Shown: positions 5,663 through 12,765 of the stretch, piece by piece
How the letters are laid out: each line of letters begins with the position of its first letter
Numbering within the stretch: position 1 is the first letter of the stretch
Source of the DNA: CALGSZ01 sp042408955
Lineage (GTDB): Bacteria; Chloroflexota; Chloroflexia; Thermomicrobiales; UBA6265
Assembly (NCBI GenBank): GCA_042408955.1
Contig: JBHOQQ010000015.1
Span: 1 to 12,768 of the forward strand
DNA: 12,768 nt
Direction: 5' to 3'
Program-made: the position numbers and the translations under genes
Notes under the pieces: generated by a model
Told to the model about the DNA's origin: nothing
Databases searched by the model: none
What the model saw: the letters and a program-made list of their open reading frames with translations, nothing else

Positions 5663-8614
5663 ATGAGGGCGCTAATCATTGAGCGCAATGCCGAGGATCG
5701 GGAAGCGATCTTAACCGTGCTCAGGCGTCGAGGGTACGACGTGCTCGCAAGCAGTGGCGGTGCCGTGCCGCCTGTTGCGACGGCTGATCTGGCTCCCCTC
5801 ATCATCGTCGGACTGGACGACCCAGCGATTGACGCCTTGGGTTTTGCCCGTGCTGTCAGGGCTCGGCCGGATGGCGACATCTTTGTGCTCGTCGCGCTGA
5901 CCGAAACTCTTGACGACCGGGCGGAGGAAGCCGCAGCCGCGGGGTTTGATGATCTGATTCGCCGTCGCAGCACCGAGCGTGTCATCGCGGCCAGGCTGTC
6001 GCTAGCGGACGCGCGTGTCAGGCGGTGGGAGATGCACCTGGCCGCGGAACGTGCCCGGCAAGAGGCCGAGGATGCACTTGCCATGGAGCGCGACCTATTT
6101 CAGGCGGTGATGGAGAGCGCTCCGGATCTCCTTTACGTAAAGGATCGCGAGTCACGCTTCCTCCGCGCGAATGCCGCGGTTGCGGCATACCTGGGAGTCC
6201 CAGATCCTGCAGATCTCATTGGCCGGACCGATGTGGATTTCTTCCCGCCAGCGTTGGCCGCGCAATTCCGCGCCGATGAGCTGCGCGTCATGACAACGGG
6301 ACAGCCGATTCGTAACCAGCTGGAGGGAAAGACCGGCGACGGAGATTCGCCCGCGTGGGTGTTGACAACCAAATCTCCCTTGCGGAACCGGCAAGGTGAG
6401 ATCGTTGGCATTGTCGGTGTCGCACGGGAAGTCACCGAGGAGGTGCGGGCTGAGGCACGCCTGCGTGCAGCCGAGGCCAGGTATCGCGCGCTGGTCGAGC
6501 ACATCCCGGCTATCACGTTTGCAACCCAGGTGATTAATGGACGCGACCACGTGACATACGTCAGTCCTCAGGTTACTCAGATCCTCGGGTACGAGCCGGA
6601 AGAGTTTCTCGCGCTCTGGAACGGTCCGGACTGGCTGGATCTGGTGCATCCCGATGACCGAGAGCATTTTCTGACCGAGCTTGAGCGTGCGAACAGCACC
6701 AACTCGCCGTACCACTGCGAATACCGTCACCGGGCCAAAGATGGGCGATATGTTTGGGTGCGCAGTGATGCTGGTGTGATCGTTGGGGATCCGGGAGAGC
6801 CGCCAACTTGGCACGGCGTGATGTTCGACCTCACCGCGCAAAAGGAAGCGGAAGCGAAATACCGGGCGCTCGTCGAGCAGATTCCGGCCGTGACCTATAC
6901 AACAGCCTGCATTGACGGCGTTGAGCGCTTTACCTATGTCAGCCCGCAGATACGGACGATGTTGGGCTATGACCCCGAGGAGATAACTGGCGTGGCTACC
7001 GCAACCTGGGCGAATTTGGTGCATCCGGATGACCAGGTTCGCGCCCTAGCGCTGGCGCAGCATGCGAGCGCCCACGGCCTTCCCTATCGCTGCGAGTATC
7101 GGATCCTGACGAAGGACGGGCGGTGGGTGTGGCTCCGGGATGAGGCGGTGCTGCTCTCTGATGCGACTGGAGGACCACAGCGGTGGCAAGGCGTCCTCAT
7201 CGACCTGTCTGAGCATAAGGCGTTAGCGGAGCAGCTTGCGCACCAGGCATTCCACGATCCCCTCACGGGTCTGCCCAACCGCGCCCTCTTTGCTGAGCGA
7301 CTGGAGCACGCGATTCTGCGGACACAGCGTCACGATGCGTCGGTGGCGATCTTGTTTCTTGATCTCGATAACTTCAAGGTGGTCAATGACTCTCTGGGCC
7401 ACGATGCTGGCGATGCCTTGCTCGTTGCCGTCGCTCGTCGCCTGACACATCTTGTCCGCACGGGAGACACCGTTGCCCGGCTCGGCGGCGATGAATTCAC
7501 GGTGCTGATGGAGGACATGGAGAGTCCTGCGGAAGCCGTCGCCGTGGCGCACCGGATTGTCCGCGCGTTTGGCGCGCCGTTCGACATTGGTGGCCGCGAA
7601 GTCTATACCGCGGCGAGCATTGGTATTGCCGTTAGCGAGCGGGGTCGCAAGGGATCGCCGGAACTGCTGCGAGAGGCGGACGTGGCGATGTACCAGGCCA
7701 AGCGCGCTGGCAAGGGCGCGGTTCGCGTGTTCGATCCGGCGATCAGCGATCTGTTCGCCCGCCGGCTCAGTTTGGAGCAGGATTTGCGGCGGGCGATCGA
7801 GCGCGAGGAGTTCATGGTCTATTACCAGCCGGTGGTTGTGGTGCCGTCAGGTGTTCCAGCGGCTGTCGAGGCGCTCGTGCGATGGCAGCATCCGGAGCGC
7901 GGCATCATCCTGCCCCAAGACTTCGTGCCGCTGGCGGAGGAGATCGGGCTGATCCTGCCAATCGGCAAATGGATGCTGACGGAGGCGTGCCGGCAAGTGC
8001 GGCGCTGGCAGGAGGCGGACGGAATGGAGCTGTCGCTGGTGGCCAGTGTCAACCTTTCGCTCCGCCAGTTCCAACATCCGGAGCTGGTGGATGACGTCGC
8101 CGCGGCCCTTCAGGCGTCCGGCTTGGACCCAAGCTCGTTACAACTCGAAATTACCGAATCTGTCTTGCTCGACGATGTGGAGGGAGCGCTCACCACCCTG
8201 CACCAGCTGCGTGGCTTGGGTGTGCGCTTGGCTCTCGATGATTTCGGCACCGGTTATTCGAGCTTGAGCCACCTCAAGCGCTTGCCAGTGGACGTCATCA
8301 AAATTGATAAGTCGTTCGTCCAAGGGCTTGGTGCAGATCCGAAAGACACGCTGATCGTTCAGTCGATGGTCAATCTAGGACGGGTGCTCGGGATGCACGT
8401 GGCAGGAGAAGGAATCGAAACAGCCGAGCAATACGCCCACGCCTGTGCGATCGGATTTACCCTTGCCCAGGGACATTATTTTGCCCGTCCACAACCTGCT
8501 ATTCAGGTAGAGGCCACCTTGCGGCGGTTAGCCGCTAAAGCTGGCGGGACACAGGAACTCAGGGCGCGCTCGTTCCAAACTGCAACGGGCACTCCGTGGC
8601 CTGCCTGGCCTTAG
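5663..8614 (+). CDS. PAS-GGDEF-EAL c-di-GMP protein with degenerate receiver
   Basis: 983-residue cytoplasmic signalling protein; no membrane segment seen. Domain order: receiver-like fold (about 1-120), helical linker (120-145), PAS1 (141-262), PAS2 (272-395), PAS3 (396-518), GGDEF diguanylate cyclase (525-690) and EAL phosphodiesterase (about 700-950). The receiver lacks the phosphorylation apparatus: the acidic pair is E7-R8, the acceptor position is G50 (IIVGLDDP) and the usual KP is RR. GGDEF is intact (608-612), with an I-site RTGD (599-602) exactly five residues before it. EAL is intact (736-738), with SVNLSLRQF, LEITESV, DDFGTG (859-864), DVIKIDK (Lys880) and AGEGIET, so both synthesis and hydrolysis of c-di-GMP are possible. 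PAS2 and PAS3 are tandem duplicates, each ending in W(H/Q)GVxxDL. The ATG at 5663 has only a weak ribosome site (GGGAAGAGCAGG). No gene overlaps it. Confidence 0.93.
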   Translation: MRALIIERNAEDREAILTVLRRRGYDVLASSGGAVPPVATADLAPLIIVGLDDPAIDALGFARAVRARPDGDIFVLVALTETLDDRAEEAAAAGFDDLIRRRSTERVIAARLSLADARVRRWEMHLAAERARQEAEDALAMERDLFQAVMESAPDLLYVKDRESRFLRANAAVAAYLGVPDPADLIGRTDVDFFPPALAAQFRADELRVMTTGQPIRNQLEGKTGDGDSPAWVLTTKSPLRNRQGEIVGIVGVAREVTEEVRAEARLRAAEARYRALVEHIPAITFATQVINGRDHVTYVSPQVTQILGYEPEEFLALWNGPDWLDLVHPDDREHFLTELERANSTNSPYHCEYRHRAKDGRYVWVRSDAGVIVGDPGEPPTWHGVMFDLTAQKEAEAKYRALVEQIPAVTYTTACIDGVERFTYVSPQIRTMLGYDPEEITGVATATWANLVHPDDQVRALALAQHASAHGLPYRCEYRILTKDGRWVWLRDEAVLLSDATGGPQRWQGVLIDLSEHKALAEQLAHQAFHDPLTGLPNRALFAERLEHAILRTQRHDASVAILFLDLDNFKVVNDSLGHDAGDALLVAVARRLTHLVRTGDTVARLGGDEFTVLMEDMESPAEAVAVAHRIVRAFGAPFDIGGREVYTAASIGIAVSERGRKGSPELLREADVAMYQAKRAGKGAVRVFDPAISDLFARRLSLEQDLRRAIEREEFMVYYQPVVVVPSGVPAAVEALVRWQHPERGIILPQDFVPLAEEIGLILPIGKWMLTEACRQVRRWQEADGMELSLVASVNLSLRQFQHPELVDDVAAALQASGLDPSSLQLEITESVLLDDVEGALTTLHQLRGLGVRLALDDFGTGYSSLSHLKRLPVDVIKIDKSFVQGLGADPKDTLIVQSMVNLGRVLGMHVAGEGIETAEQYAHACAIGFTLAQGHYFARPQPAIQVEATLRRLAAKAGGTQELRARSFQTATGTPWPAWP

Positions 8615-8706
8615 GCCAACGCTCACCACCGGCCACACACACGCATCTCGCTCGGTTATGGCTTGTCACATCGTTGTTACAGTGCGCCAATACGCTCATG
8701 ACCGTT

Positions 8707-8721
8707 GACCGGTCTCCGGTC
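8707..8721. promoter_or_regulatory. Short inverted repeat before the Tat-substrate gene
   Basis: GACCGG-TCT-CCGGTC is a perfect 6-bp inverted repeat about 42 bp before the ATG at 8763, inside the 148-bp gap after the c-di-GMP gene. It could be an operator or a hairpin in the leader. I could not identify a convincing -35/-10 pair around it. Confidence 0.25.
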
Positions 8722-8762
8722 GCGTGGCAGGAGTTCACCCCGGGATCTGAAAGGAGACGATC

Positions 8763-9446
8763 ATGAGCAGGGCTTTTCAGTTCAGTAGCACCATTGAGCT
8801 GCGCCGGCGGACGTTGCTTAAAGGCGGCGCTGCTCTGCTGGGCTTGAGCCTGGCCGGGAGTTCGATGCGTAGCGCAGCCGCCAGCACCGGGCAACGCACG
8901 CCGGTAGGGGCATCGGTGCCTGGAAGCGACGGGTTGTTGTCTGCGGTGCAGGCGCTCCCATACCGCTGGTCAGCCACATCGCCAGCGACACACCTGGGCG
9001 ACACCTACACGCTGATCCTGCGAAATCCCGGATTGGAGCCGGTTGCAGGGCTGGTGCGTACGGTTATCATGGACCACGCCCGTCATCACAACGAGCTCGC
9101 GGTTCAGGGGACATTCGAGCTCGGACCCGGCGAGACCAAGGAGTTTTCAGCGACCAACAGCTACGGAACGGCCAACCACTTCTCGACGCATCTGGCAACG
9201 GATGCTGGCGAGGCGGCCATGCTGTCCCTGACCGTCACGTTGCGCGATACCGAGGGCAGGGAAACATGCCGGTTCAATGAGCGAGCGTTCATGATCCGCA
9301 GCCGCGAGGAGGTCCGGCGGGATCGCCAGCAAGCCGCAGATCATAACAAAAAGGCAGGCGACCACCAGCATGGAGACGGAGCGAGCGATTCCGCTGCTCG
9401 CGTCGGGACAGGATCGCCTGCCGCAGTTTTGCAGTCCTTGGCATGA
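8763..9446 (+). CDS. Tat-exported protein with His-rich tail, unknown function
   Basis: 227-residue secreted protein. The N-terminus has a twin-arginine signal: RRRTLLKGG (residues 14-22) followed by a hydrophobic stretch (ALLGLSLAGSS) and a likely cleavage near SAAA-ST. The mature region reads like a beta-sandwich: DTYTLILRNPG, VRTVIMDHARHHNELAV, TFELGPGETKEFSATN and MLSLTVTLRDTEGRETCRF alternate as expected for strands. The LGPGETKEF piece recalls the ligand-free edge of Ig/CARDB-like folds. The C-terminal third is charged and low-complexity, with DHNKKAGDHQHGDG. The His clusters (DHARHH and the tail) suggest metal binding; this is inference. AAAGGAG lies 7 nt before the ATG. Tat use implies export of a folded, perhaps cofactor-loaded, protein. 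It is a single gene with its own gap on both sides. I do not recognise the family. Confidence 0.8.
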   Translation: MSRAFQFSSTIELRRRTLLKGGAALLGLSLAGSSMRSAAASTGQRTPVGASVPGSDGLLSAVQALPYRWSATSPATHLGDTYTLILRNPGLEPVAGLVRTVIMDHARHHNELAVQGTFELGPGETKEFSATNSYGTANHFSTHLATDAGEAAMLSLTVTLRDTEGRETCRFNERAFMIRSREEVRRDRQQAADHNKKAGDHQHGDGASDSAARVGTGSPAAVLQSLA

Positions 9447-9677
9447 TGCGGTGCGCAAAGGACGATGACCGCGAGCCGAAGAGCCAACATCCTTCCTAGA
9501 CTCTGGCTGCTCCGGTATGGGAGAGAGCTCCCGCGCTTTGGCAAACGGAATGACGGTCGACAGACTCCGAGCAACGATGACCGGCGAGTGCACGACCGGC
9601 CAGACGCCGCTGCGCGCGGAACCACCATGCCATCATCGCAGTCTGTGGCGAGCGCACTCGCCAGCGCGTTCCTTGTT

Positions 9678-9700
9678 ATTCCGAGGCGAAGCCGAGGAAT
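9678..9700. repeat. REP-like palindrome with tandem GA pairs
   Basis: Architecture is ATTCC-GA-GGC-GAA-GCC-GA-GGAAT: a 5-bp outer stem, a symmetric GA/GA internal step and a 3-bp inner stem with a GAA loop. The element closely resembles the 'ATTCCGAGCGAAGCGAGGAAT' interspersed repeats I recall from several bacterial genomes. A second, diverged element with the same layout is at 9962-9980. Confidence 0.65.
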
Positions 9701-9793
9701 CTCTCCCAACGATGCCGGTCAGCGCGGTCGTCCGAGGCGGCAGCCGGCTAAGCCCTTTGCCGAGCGTATCGAGGGACAAGGCTTGGGAAGATA

Positions 9794-9812
9794 AGCCCCA
9801 TCGCGCGGGGCT
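9794..9812. repeat. Short inverted repeat
   Basis: AGCCCC (9794-9799) and GGGGCT (9807-9812) form a 6-bp stem with a 7-nt loop. It is one of a run of GC-rich hairpins in this gap and closely precedes the 9836-9852 hairpin, which has the same AGCCCC/GGGGCT core. Confidence 0.45.
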
Positions 9813-9835
9813 CAAGCCCTGCGCTCAGCCCGCAA

Positions 9836-9852
9836 AGCCCCCTCAGGGGGCT
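9836..9852. repeat. Compact GC-rich hairpin
   Basis: AGCCCCC-TCA-GGGGGCT is a perfect 7-bp stem with a 3-nt loop. It has the same core as the hairpin at 9794-9812, so the two are probably related copies. There is no T-run, so termination is unlikely. Confidence 0.5.
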
Positions 9853-9908
9853 GGAGACGACACGATATGCGAAGCTACGCAGCCAGCTTCAGCCAGTTTT
9901 GCGATCTT

Positions 9909-9945
9909 CGCGCGGGTCGAAAGACCTACGCTCCCGCCCCGCGCG
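9909..9945. repeat. Alternative nested hairpins
   Basis: CGCGCGGG (9909-9916) pairs with CCCGCGCG (9938-9945). Overlapping it, GGTC-GAAA-GACC (9915-9926) forms a GNRA-type tetraloop hairpin. The two share GG at 9915-9916, so they would compete or coexist with a shortened outer stem. Confidence 0.45.
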
Positions 9946-9961
9946 ATGGTACTGAGTCTCG

Positions 9962-9980
9962 TCCCGAGCGCTGCGAGGGA
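9962..9980. repeat. Second tandem-GA hairpin
   Basis: TCCC-GA-GC-GCT-GC-GA-GGGA has the same plan as the element at 9678-9700: outer stem, GA/GA step, inner stem, 3-nt loop. The stem bases differ but the fold is kept, which suggests a divergent member of one repeat family. Confidence 0.5.
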
Positions 9981-10113
9981 GTGGGCTCCAGGCTTGCGTG
10001 AACGAGGGAGCCGGCGCCACCGGACTTTGGTCTCCCGAAAGGCATTCGTGCGGATCGAGGAGACACCCGGAACGCCACGTTAGCACGTAGGCAACAACGG
10101 CGCGACACTGCAA

Positions 10114-10965
10114 TCAATAACCATAATAATTACTAGGCTCCGGGGTTCCCGCCGGTGCCACAACCGGGACGACAAACCAGACATCGCCAACGCCTTGGCC
10201 GGTGGTGTCACCTGGTTGCTGATCCTTAGCATAAAAATAGAGCGGCATGCCGTTATAGGTCACTTGCTGTGTGCCATCGGTGCGAGTAATCGTGCCAACC
10301 TCGCCCGGGATCCCTGGGGCAAGCTGCACTTGGCCGGTGGCAAGCAGTGGCGGCCAGTTCACAGCGCACTGATCGTAGCAGGCGCTCTCTCCTGGCGTGG
10401 TGTCTCGGGTGAAGCGATAGAGCGTCATCCCGTTCGAGGCGATCAGGAAATCACCGAGATCCTGGCTGCGGCGGATCAGGAGGACGGTCACTCCGGCAGC
10501 ACCCGGGGCTGGACTGGCGACCGGAGTCGCAGCAACCACAACGCCGTAGCTGGCGAAGGTTGCTCCTGGAGCAACGAGGAACCACACGCCGCCCACGCCC
10601 TGCCCGGTTGTGTCCCCTGGCTTGGTGTCCTGCGCCCAGTAGTAGAGCGGCATCTCGTTGTAGGTCACCTGTGTCTTGCCGTCGGTGCGCGTGGTAGTAC
10701 CGAGTGTCCCACTGACGCTCTCAGGTAGGCTTAGACTGCCTTCCACGGTGAACGGAGGCCAGGCTTCCGCGCACCGGTCGTAGCAGTTGCTCTGGTTGGG
10801 CAGGTCGCGTGTGTAGATGTAGAGCGTCATTCCGTTCGCATCGGCGAGATATGAGCCGTAGACAGGGTCTTCGCGAAGCGTCAGGGTCAAACTGTCTTGC
10901 GCGAGTGCACTCAGGCCAGAAAAAAGACCCAGCAGAGACACGAGCACAATGAAGACGCGTTTCAT
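10114..10965 (-). CDS. Secreted protein with two Lipoprotein_15 (COG4315) repeats
   Basis: 283-residue exported protein of unknown function. A Sec signal peptide (MKRVFIVLVSLLGLFSGLSALAQ) has a likely cut after ALA or ALAQ, and no lipobox Cys, so it is probably released rather than lipidated. Two repeats of the 'secreted repeat of unknown function' family follow. Repeat 1 carries ADANGMTLYIYTRD, then CYDRCAEAWPP, then TRTDGKTQVTYNEMPLYYW and PGDTTGQGV. Repeat 2 carries IASNGMTLYRFTRD, CYDQCAVNWPP, TRTDGTQQVTYNGMPLYFY and PGDTTGQGV. Both keep the Yx(F/W/Y)xxD signature and a CYDxC pair that may form a disulfide or bind metal. A Pro/Ala-rich linker (about residues 140-155) joins them. The ATG at 10965 follows GGAGGGG by a few nt; the open frame continues to 11142 but with no plausible protein. 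The tail ends SNYYGY. Confidence 0.88.
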   Translation of the reverse strand: MKRVFIVLVSLLGLFSGLSALAQDSLTLTLREDPVYGSYLADANGMTLYIYTRDLPNQSNCYDRCAEAWPPFTVEGSLSLPESVSGTLGTTTRTDGKTQVTYNEMPLYYWAQDTKPGDTTGQGVGGVWFLVAPGATFASYGVVVAATPVASPAPGAAGVTVLLIRRSQDLGDFLIASNGMTLYRFTRDTTPGESACYDQCAVNWPPLLATGQVQLAPGIPGEVGTITRTDGTQQVTYNGMPLYFYAKDQQPGDTTGQGVGDVWFVVPVVAPAGTPEPSNYYGY

Positions 10966-11513
10966 CTGTCCCCTCCGACTGCGCATAAAAGCAACTGAAT
11001 CCGGGCGCTCACGATTTCTACGCGCGAGCCGGAGGGACGGATGGCGCAACAGGGCGTGTCTGTCCACATTGATGCGTGAAGGTCCCGTCCTGTCACGCTC
11101 GCGCGTGCGCAGCTTCAGCCCCGGCGCCTGCCCTCCCCGCACGTCTCATTCTCCGGGACACGGGTCACGGAACCAGCCTGCGGGATTTCGCTCCCTGCCC
11201 CGCCGGCCCCTGTGGCTAACGGTCTCCGGTGGGGAGGCGAGAGTGTGCTGCCTCCCACCACCCCGCCATTTCTCGCTGCGCACTCCCGCGCTCCCGCGAA
11301 CGGGATAATCAGGAGGGAGTGGCAGGCGCCGCTGCTACACGATCCGGAGACGGTGCGCCAGGCACCAGAGCATGATCGCGAAGCTGCACTAGCGAGGACT
11401 CTGGTCACGATGCGGTGCATGATTCATTGAGGACGAACACGGCGCAGCCGCGAGGTGGTCATTCCGTGGGTGGCTTCCTTGGGCAACGAAGGTAACCTCC
11501 GTGGCCGCCGCGC
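10966..11513. other. Intergenic gap with a strong hairpin
   Basis: About 548 bp separate the adenylyltransferase gene from the downstream secreted-repeat gene, both on the minus strand. No frame gives a credible protein. The strongest structure is GGTGGGGAGGC (11228-11238) with GCCTCCCACC (11250-11259), a 10-bp stem with one bulge. It lacks a T-run on either side. A smaller CCTT/AAGG hairpin lies near 11478-11492, just past the adenylyltransferase stop. The wide gap suggests the two genes are separate transcription units. Confidence 0.45.
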
Positions 11514-12689
11514 TCAAACGGCGGCCAGGTGCGGCACCTCGCAGGCGACGTCGGAGTAATCGAAGCCTTCGAGTGAGTCCGGACGGTCCGGACCGCACAT
11601 AGGACAGAAGGGATCGCGCCGGATCCGCACCGCTCGGAAGGTCATCGCGAGGGCGTCGTAGGTGAGCAGCCGGCCGATCAGCGGCTCGCCAATCCCCAGG
11701 ATCAGCTTGATTGCCTCGGTGGCTTGCAGCAGGCCAATCACGCCCGGCAGCACCCCGAGTACCCCCGCCTCGGCACAATTGAGTGCAAGCCCTGGCGGTG
11801 GTGGCTCGCGGAACAGGCACCGATAGCACGGACCATCACCGCCGAAGATCGTGACCTGTCCGTCGAAGCGGGCCACGCCGCCATGCACATTGGGTTTTCC
11901 AAGAATGACGCAGGCATCGTTGATCAGGTAGCGGGTGGCGAAGTTGTCGCTCCCATCCAGCACGATGTCATACTGCCCGATGAGGTCCAGCACATTCTCC
12001 TTCGTCAGGCGGGTGGGATGGAGGACGACGTTGACATCCGGGTTGAGGGCGGAGATCGCCTGCTTGGCCGACTCCACCTTCGGCTGCCCGATCCGCTCCG
12101 TCGTGTGCAGCACCTGCCGCTGCAGGTTGCTCTCATCGACCAGATCATCATCGACGATCCCCAGCGTCCCCACCCCGGCTGCCGCTAGATACAACCCCGC
12201 CGGGGAGCCTAACCCCCCCGCCCCGACCAGCAACACCCGGGCCGCCAGCAGCTTCTGCTGTCCGGCTTCTCCCACCTCCGGCAACAAGAAGTGGCGGCTG
12301 TAGCGGCGGCGCTGGGCGGCACTCCACTGGGGCGGCACCACCCAGGGCAAACCAGCCGCTTTCCAGGCGGCAAAGCCCCCGGCCAGGGAGACGACCCGCT
12401 GGTAGCCCAACTCCTGGAGCGTCTTGGCGGCGAAGGCGGAGCGGGCGCCGCCGGCGCAATAGACGAGGAGGGGCTGGGTCTTGTCGGGGACGGTGGTTTC
12501 GATGCGGGCTTCGAGGAAGCCGCGGGGGATGGCGAGGGCGCCGGGGAGGTGGCCTTGGGCGACCTCGTCGGGTTCGCGGACATCGAGGGGGAGGGCGCCC
12601 TGGGCCAGGTGCTGCTGCGCCCCAGCCGCATCCACTTCCTGGATTGACGCCTTCGTGCGTTCGAGTAATTCCTGGTAAACGGTCGGCAT
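11514..12689 (-). CDS. moeB: Rhodanese-MoeB/ThiF sulfur-carrier adenylyltransferase
   Basis: 391-residue two-domain enzyme. The N-terminal rhodanese domain (about 15-116) has DVREPDE (36-42) and the active-site loop CAGGARS starting at Cys78. The C-terminal E1-like domain (about 125-375) has the ATP loop GAGGLGS (156-162), DDDLVDESNLQRQ (180-192), DGSDNF (245-250), a putative catalytic Cys305 (NCAEAGVLG) and two zinc CxxC pairs (C288/C291, C362/C365). The E1 domain adenylates the C-terminal glycine of a ubiquitin-like sulfur carrier (MoaD or ThiS type). The rhodanese would supply persulfide sulfur for molybdopterin, thiamine or thiolation pathways. Which carrier is used cannot be told. Domain order is reversed relative to MOCS3/MoeZ, which have rhodanese at the C-terminus. 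The ATG at 12689 has GGGAG 9 nt upstream; an in-frame ATG at 12731 lacks one. Confidence 0.9.
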   Translation of the reverse strand: MPTVYQELLERTKASIQEVDAAGAQQHLAQGALPLDVREPDEVAQGHLPGALAIPRGFLEARIETTVPDKTQPLLVYCAGGARSAFAAKTLQELGYQRVVSLAGGFAAWKAAGLPWVVPPQWSAAQRRRYSRHFLLPEVGEAGQQKLLAARVLLVGAGGLGSPAGLYLAAAGVGTLGIVDDDLVDESNLQRQVLHTTERIGQPKVESAKQAISALNPDVNVVLHPTRLTKENVLDLIGQYDIVLDGSDNFATRYLINDACVILGKPNVHGGVARFDGQVTIFGGDGPCYRCLFREPPPPGLALNCAEAGVLGVLPGVIGLLQATEAIKLILGIGEPLIGRLLTYDALAMTFRAVRIRRDPFCPMCGPDRPDSLEGFDYSDVACEVPHLAAV

Positions 12690-12740
12690 TGCACTCGCTC
12701 CCTGACGTACCGGCGGGCAGCCGCCGCGCATCAGTATCGC

Positions 12741-12765
12741 AACTCATTATTGAGTTATTGCTCAA
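12741..12765. promoter_or_regulatory. Overlapping inverted repeats upstream of moeB-like gene
   Basis: AACTCA-ATTA-TTGAGTT-like symmetry: AACTCA (12741-12746) and TGAGTT (12751-12756) form a perfect 6-bp inverted repeat. TTGAG (12750-12754) and CTCAA (12761-12765) form a second that shares its central half-site. The three half-sites (CTCA, TGAG, CTCA) lie about 50-75 bp before the ATG, and the run is much more AT-rich than its surroundings. A possible -10 (GATACT on the minus strand, 12733-12738) is next to it. This looks like an operator in a promoter; the regulator is unknown. Confidence 0.5.

Larger units (their letters stand above)
9447..10113. other. Non-coding region with several palindromic elements
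   Basis: About 670 bp lies between the Tat-substrate gene and the 3' end of the minus-strand secreted-repeat gene. Open frames exist on both strands, but none has a family-like sequence or ribosome site. The plus-strand frame spanning 9517-10083 is Arg/Ser/Pro-rich and crosses every hairpin in the region. From about 9660 to 9990 there are at least five short inverted repeats, listed separately. I see nothing in 9447-9660. Confidence 0.6.

Noticed and set aside
8607..8619. TGGCC-TTA-GGCCA inverted repeat at the stop codon of the c-di-GMP gene
   Set aside because: Short, no T-run after it, and partly coding; too weak to call a terminator.
9517..10083. Plus-strand open frame of 188 residues
   Set aside because: Low-complexity Arg/Ser/Pro composition, crosses several hairpin repeats, no ribosome site, no family resemblance.
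10966..11142. Upstream extension of the secreted-repeat protein
   Set aside because: Would bury the signal peptide behind about 59 Arg-rich residues; the ATG at 10965 has a strong GGAGGGG site.
11150..11262. Weak resemblance to a cobalamin riboswitch on either strand (pieces such as CTGCCCCGC and GAAATCC)
   Set aside because: The blocks are out of order or incomplete, no B12 box is clear, and the plus-strand orientation leads into no gene.
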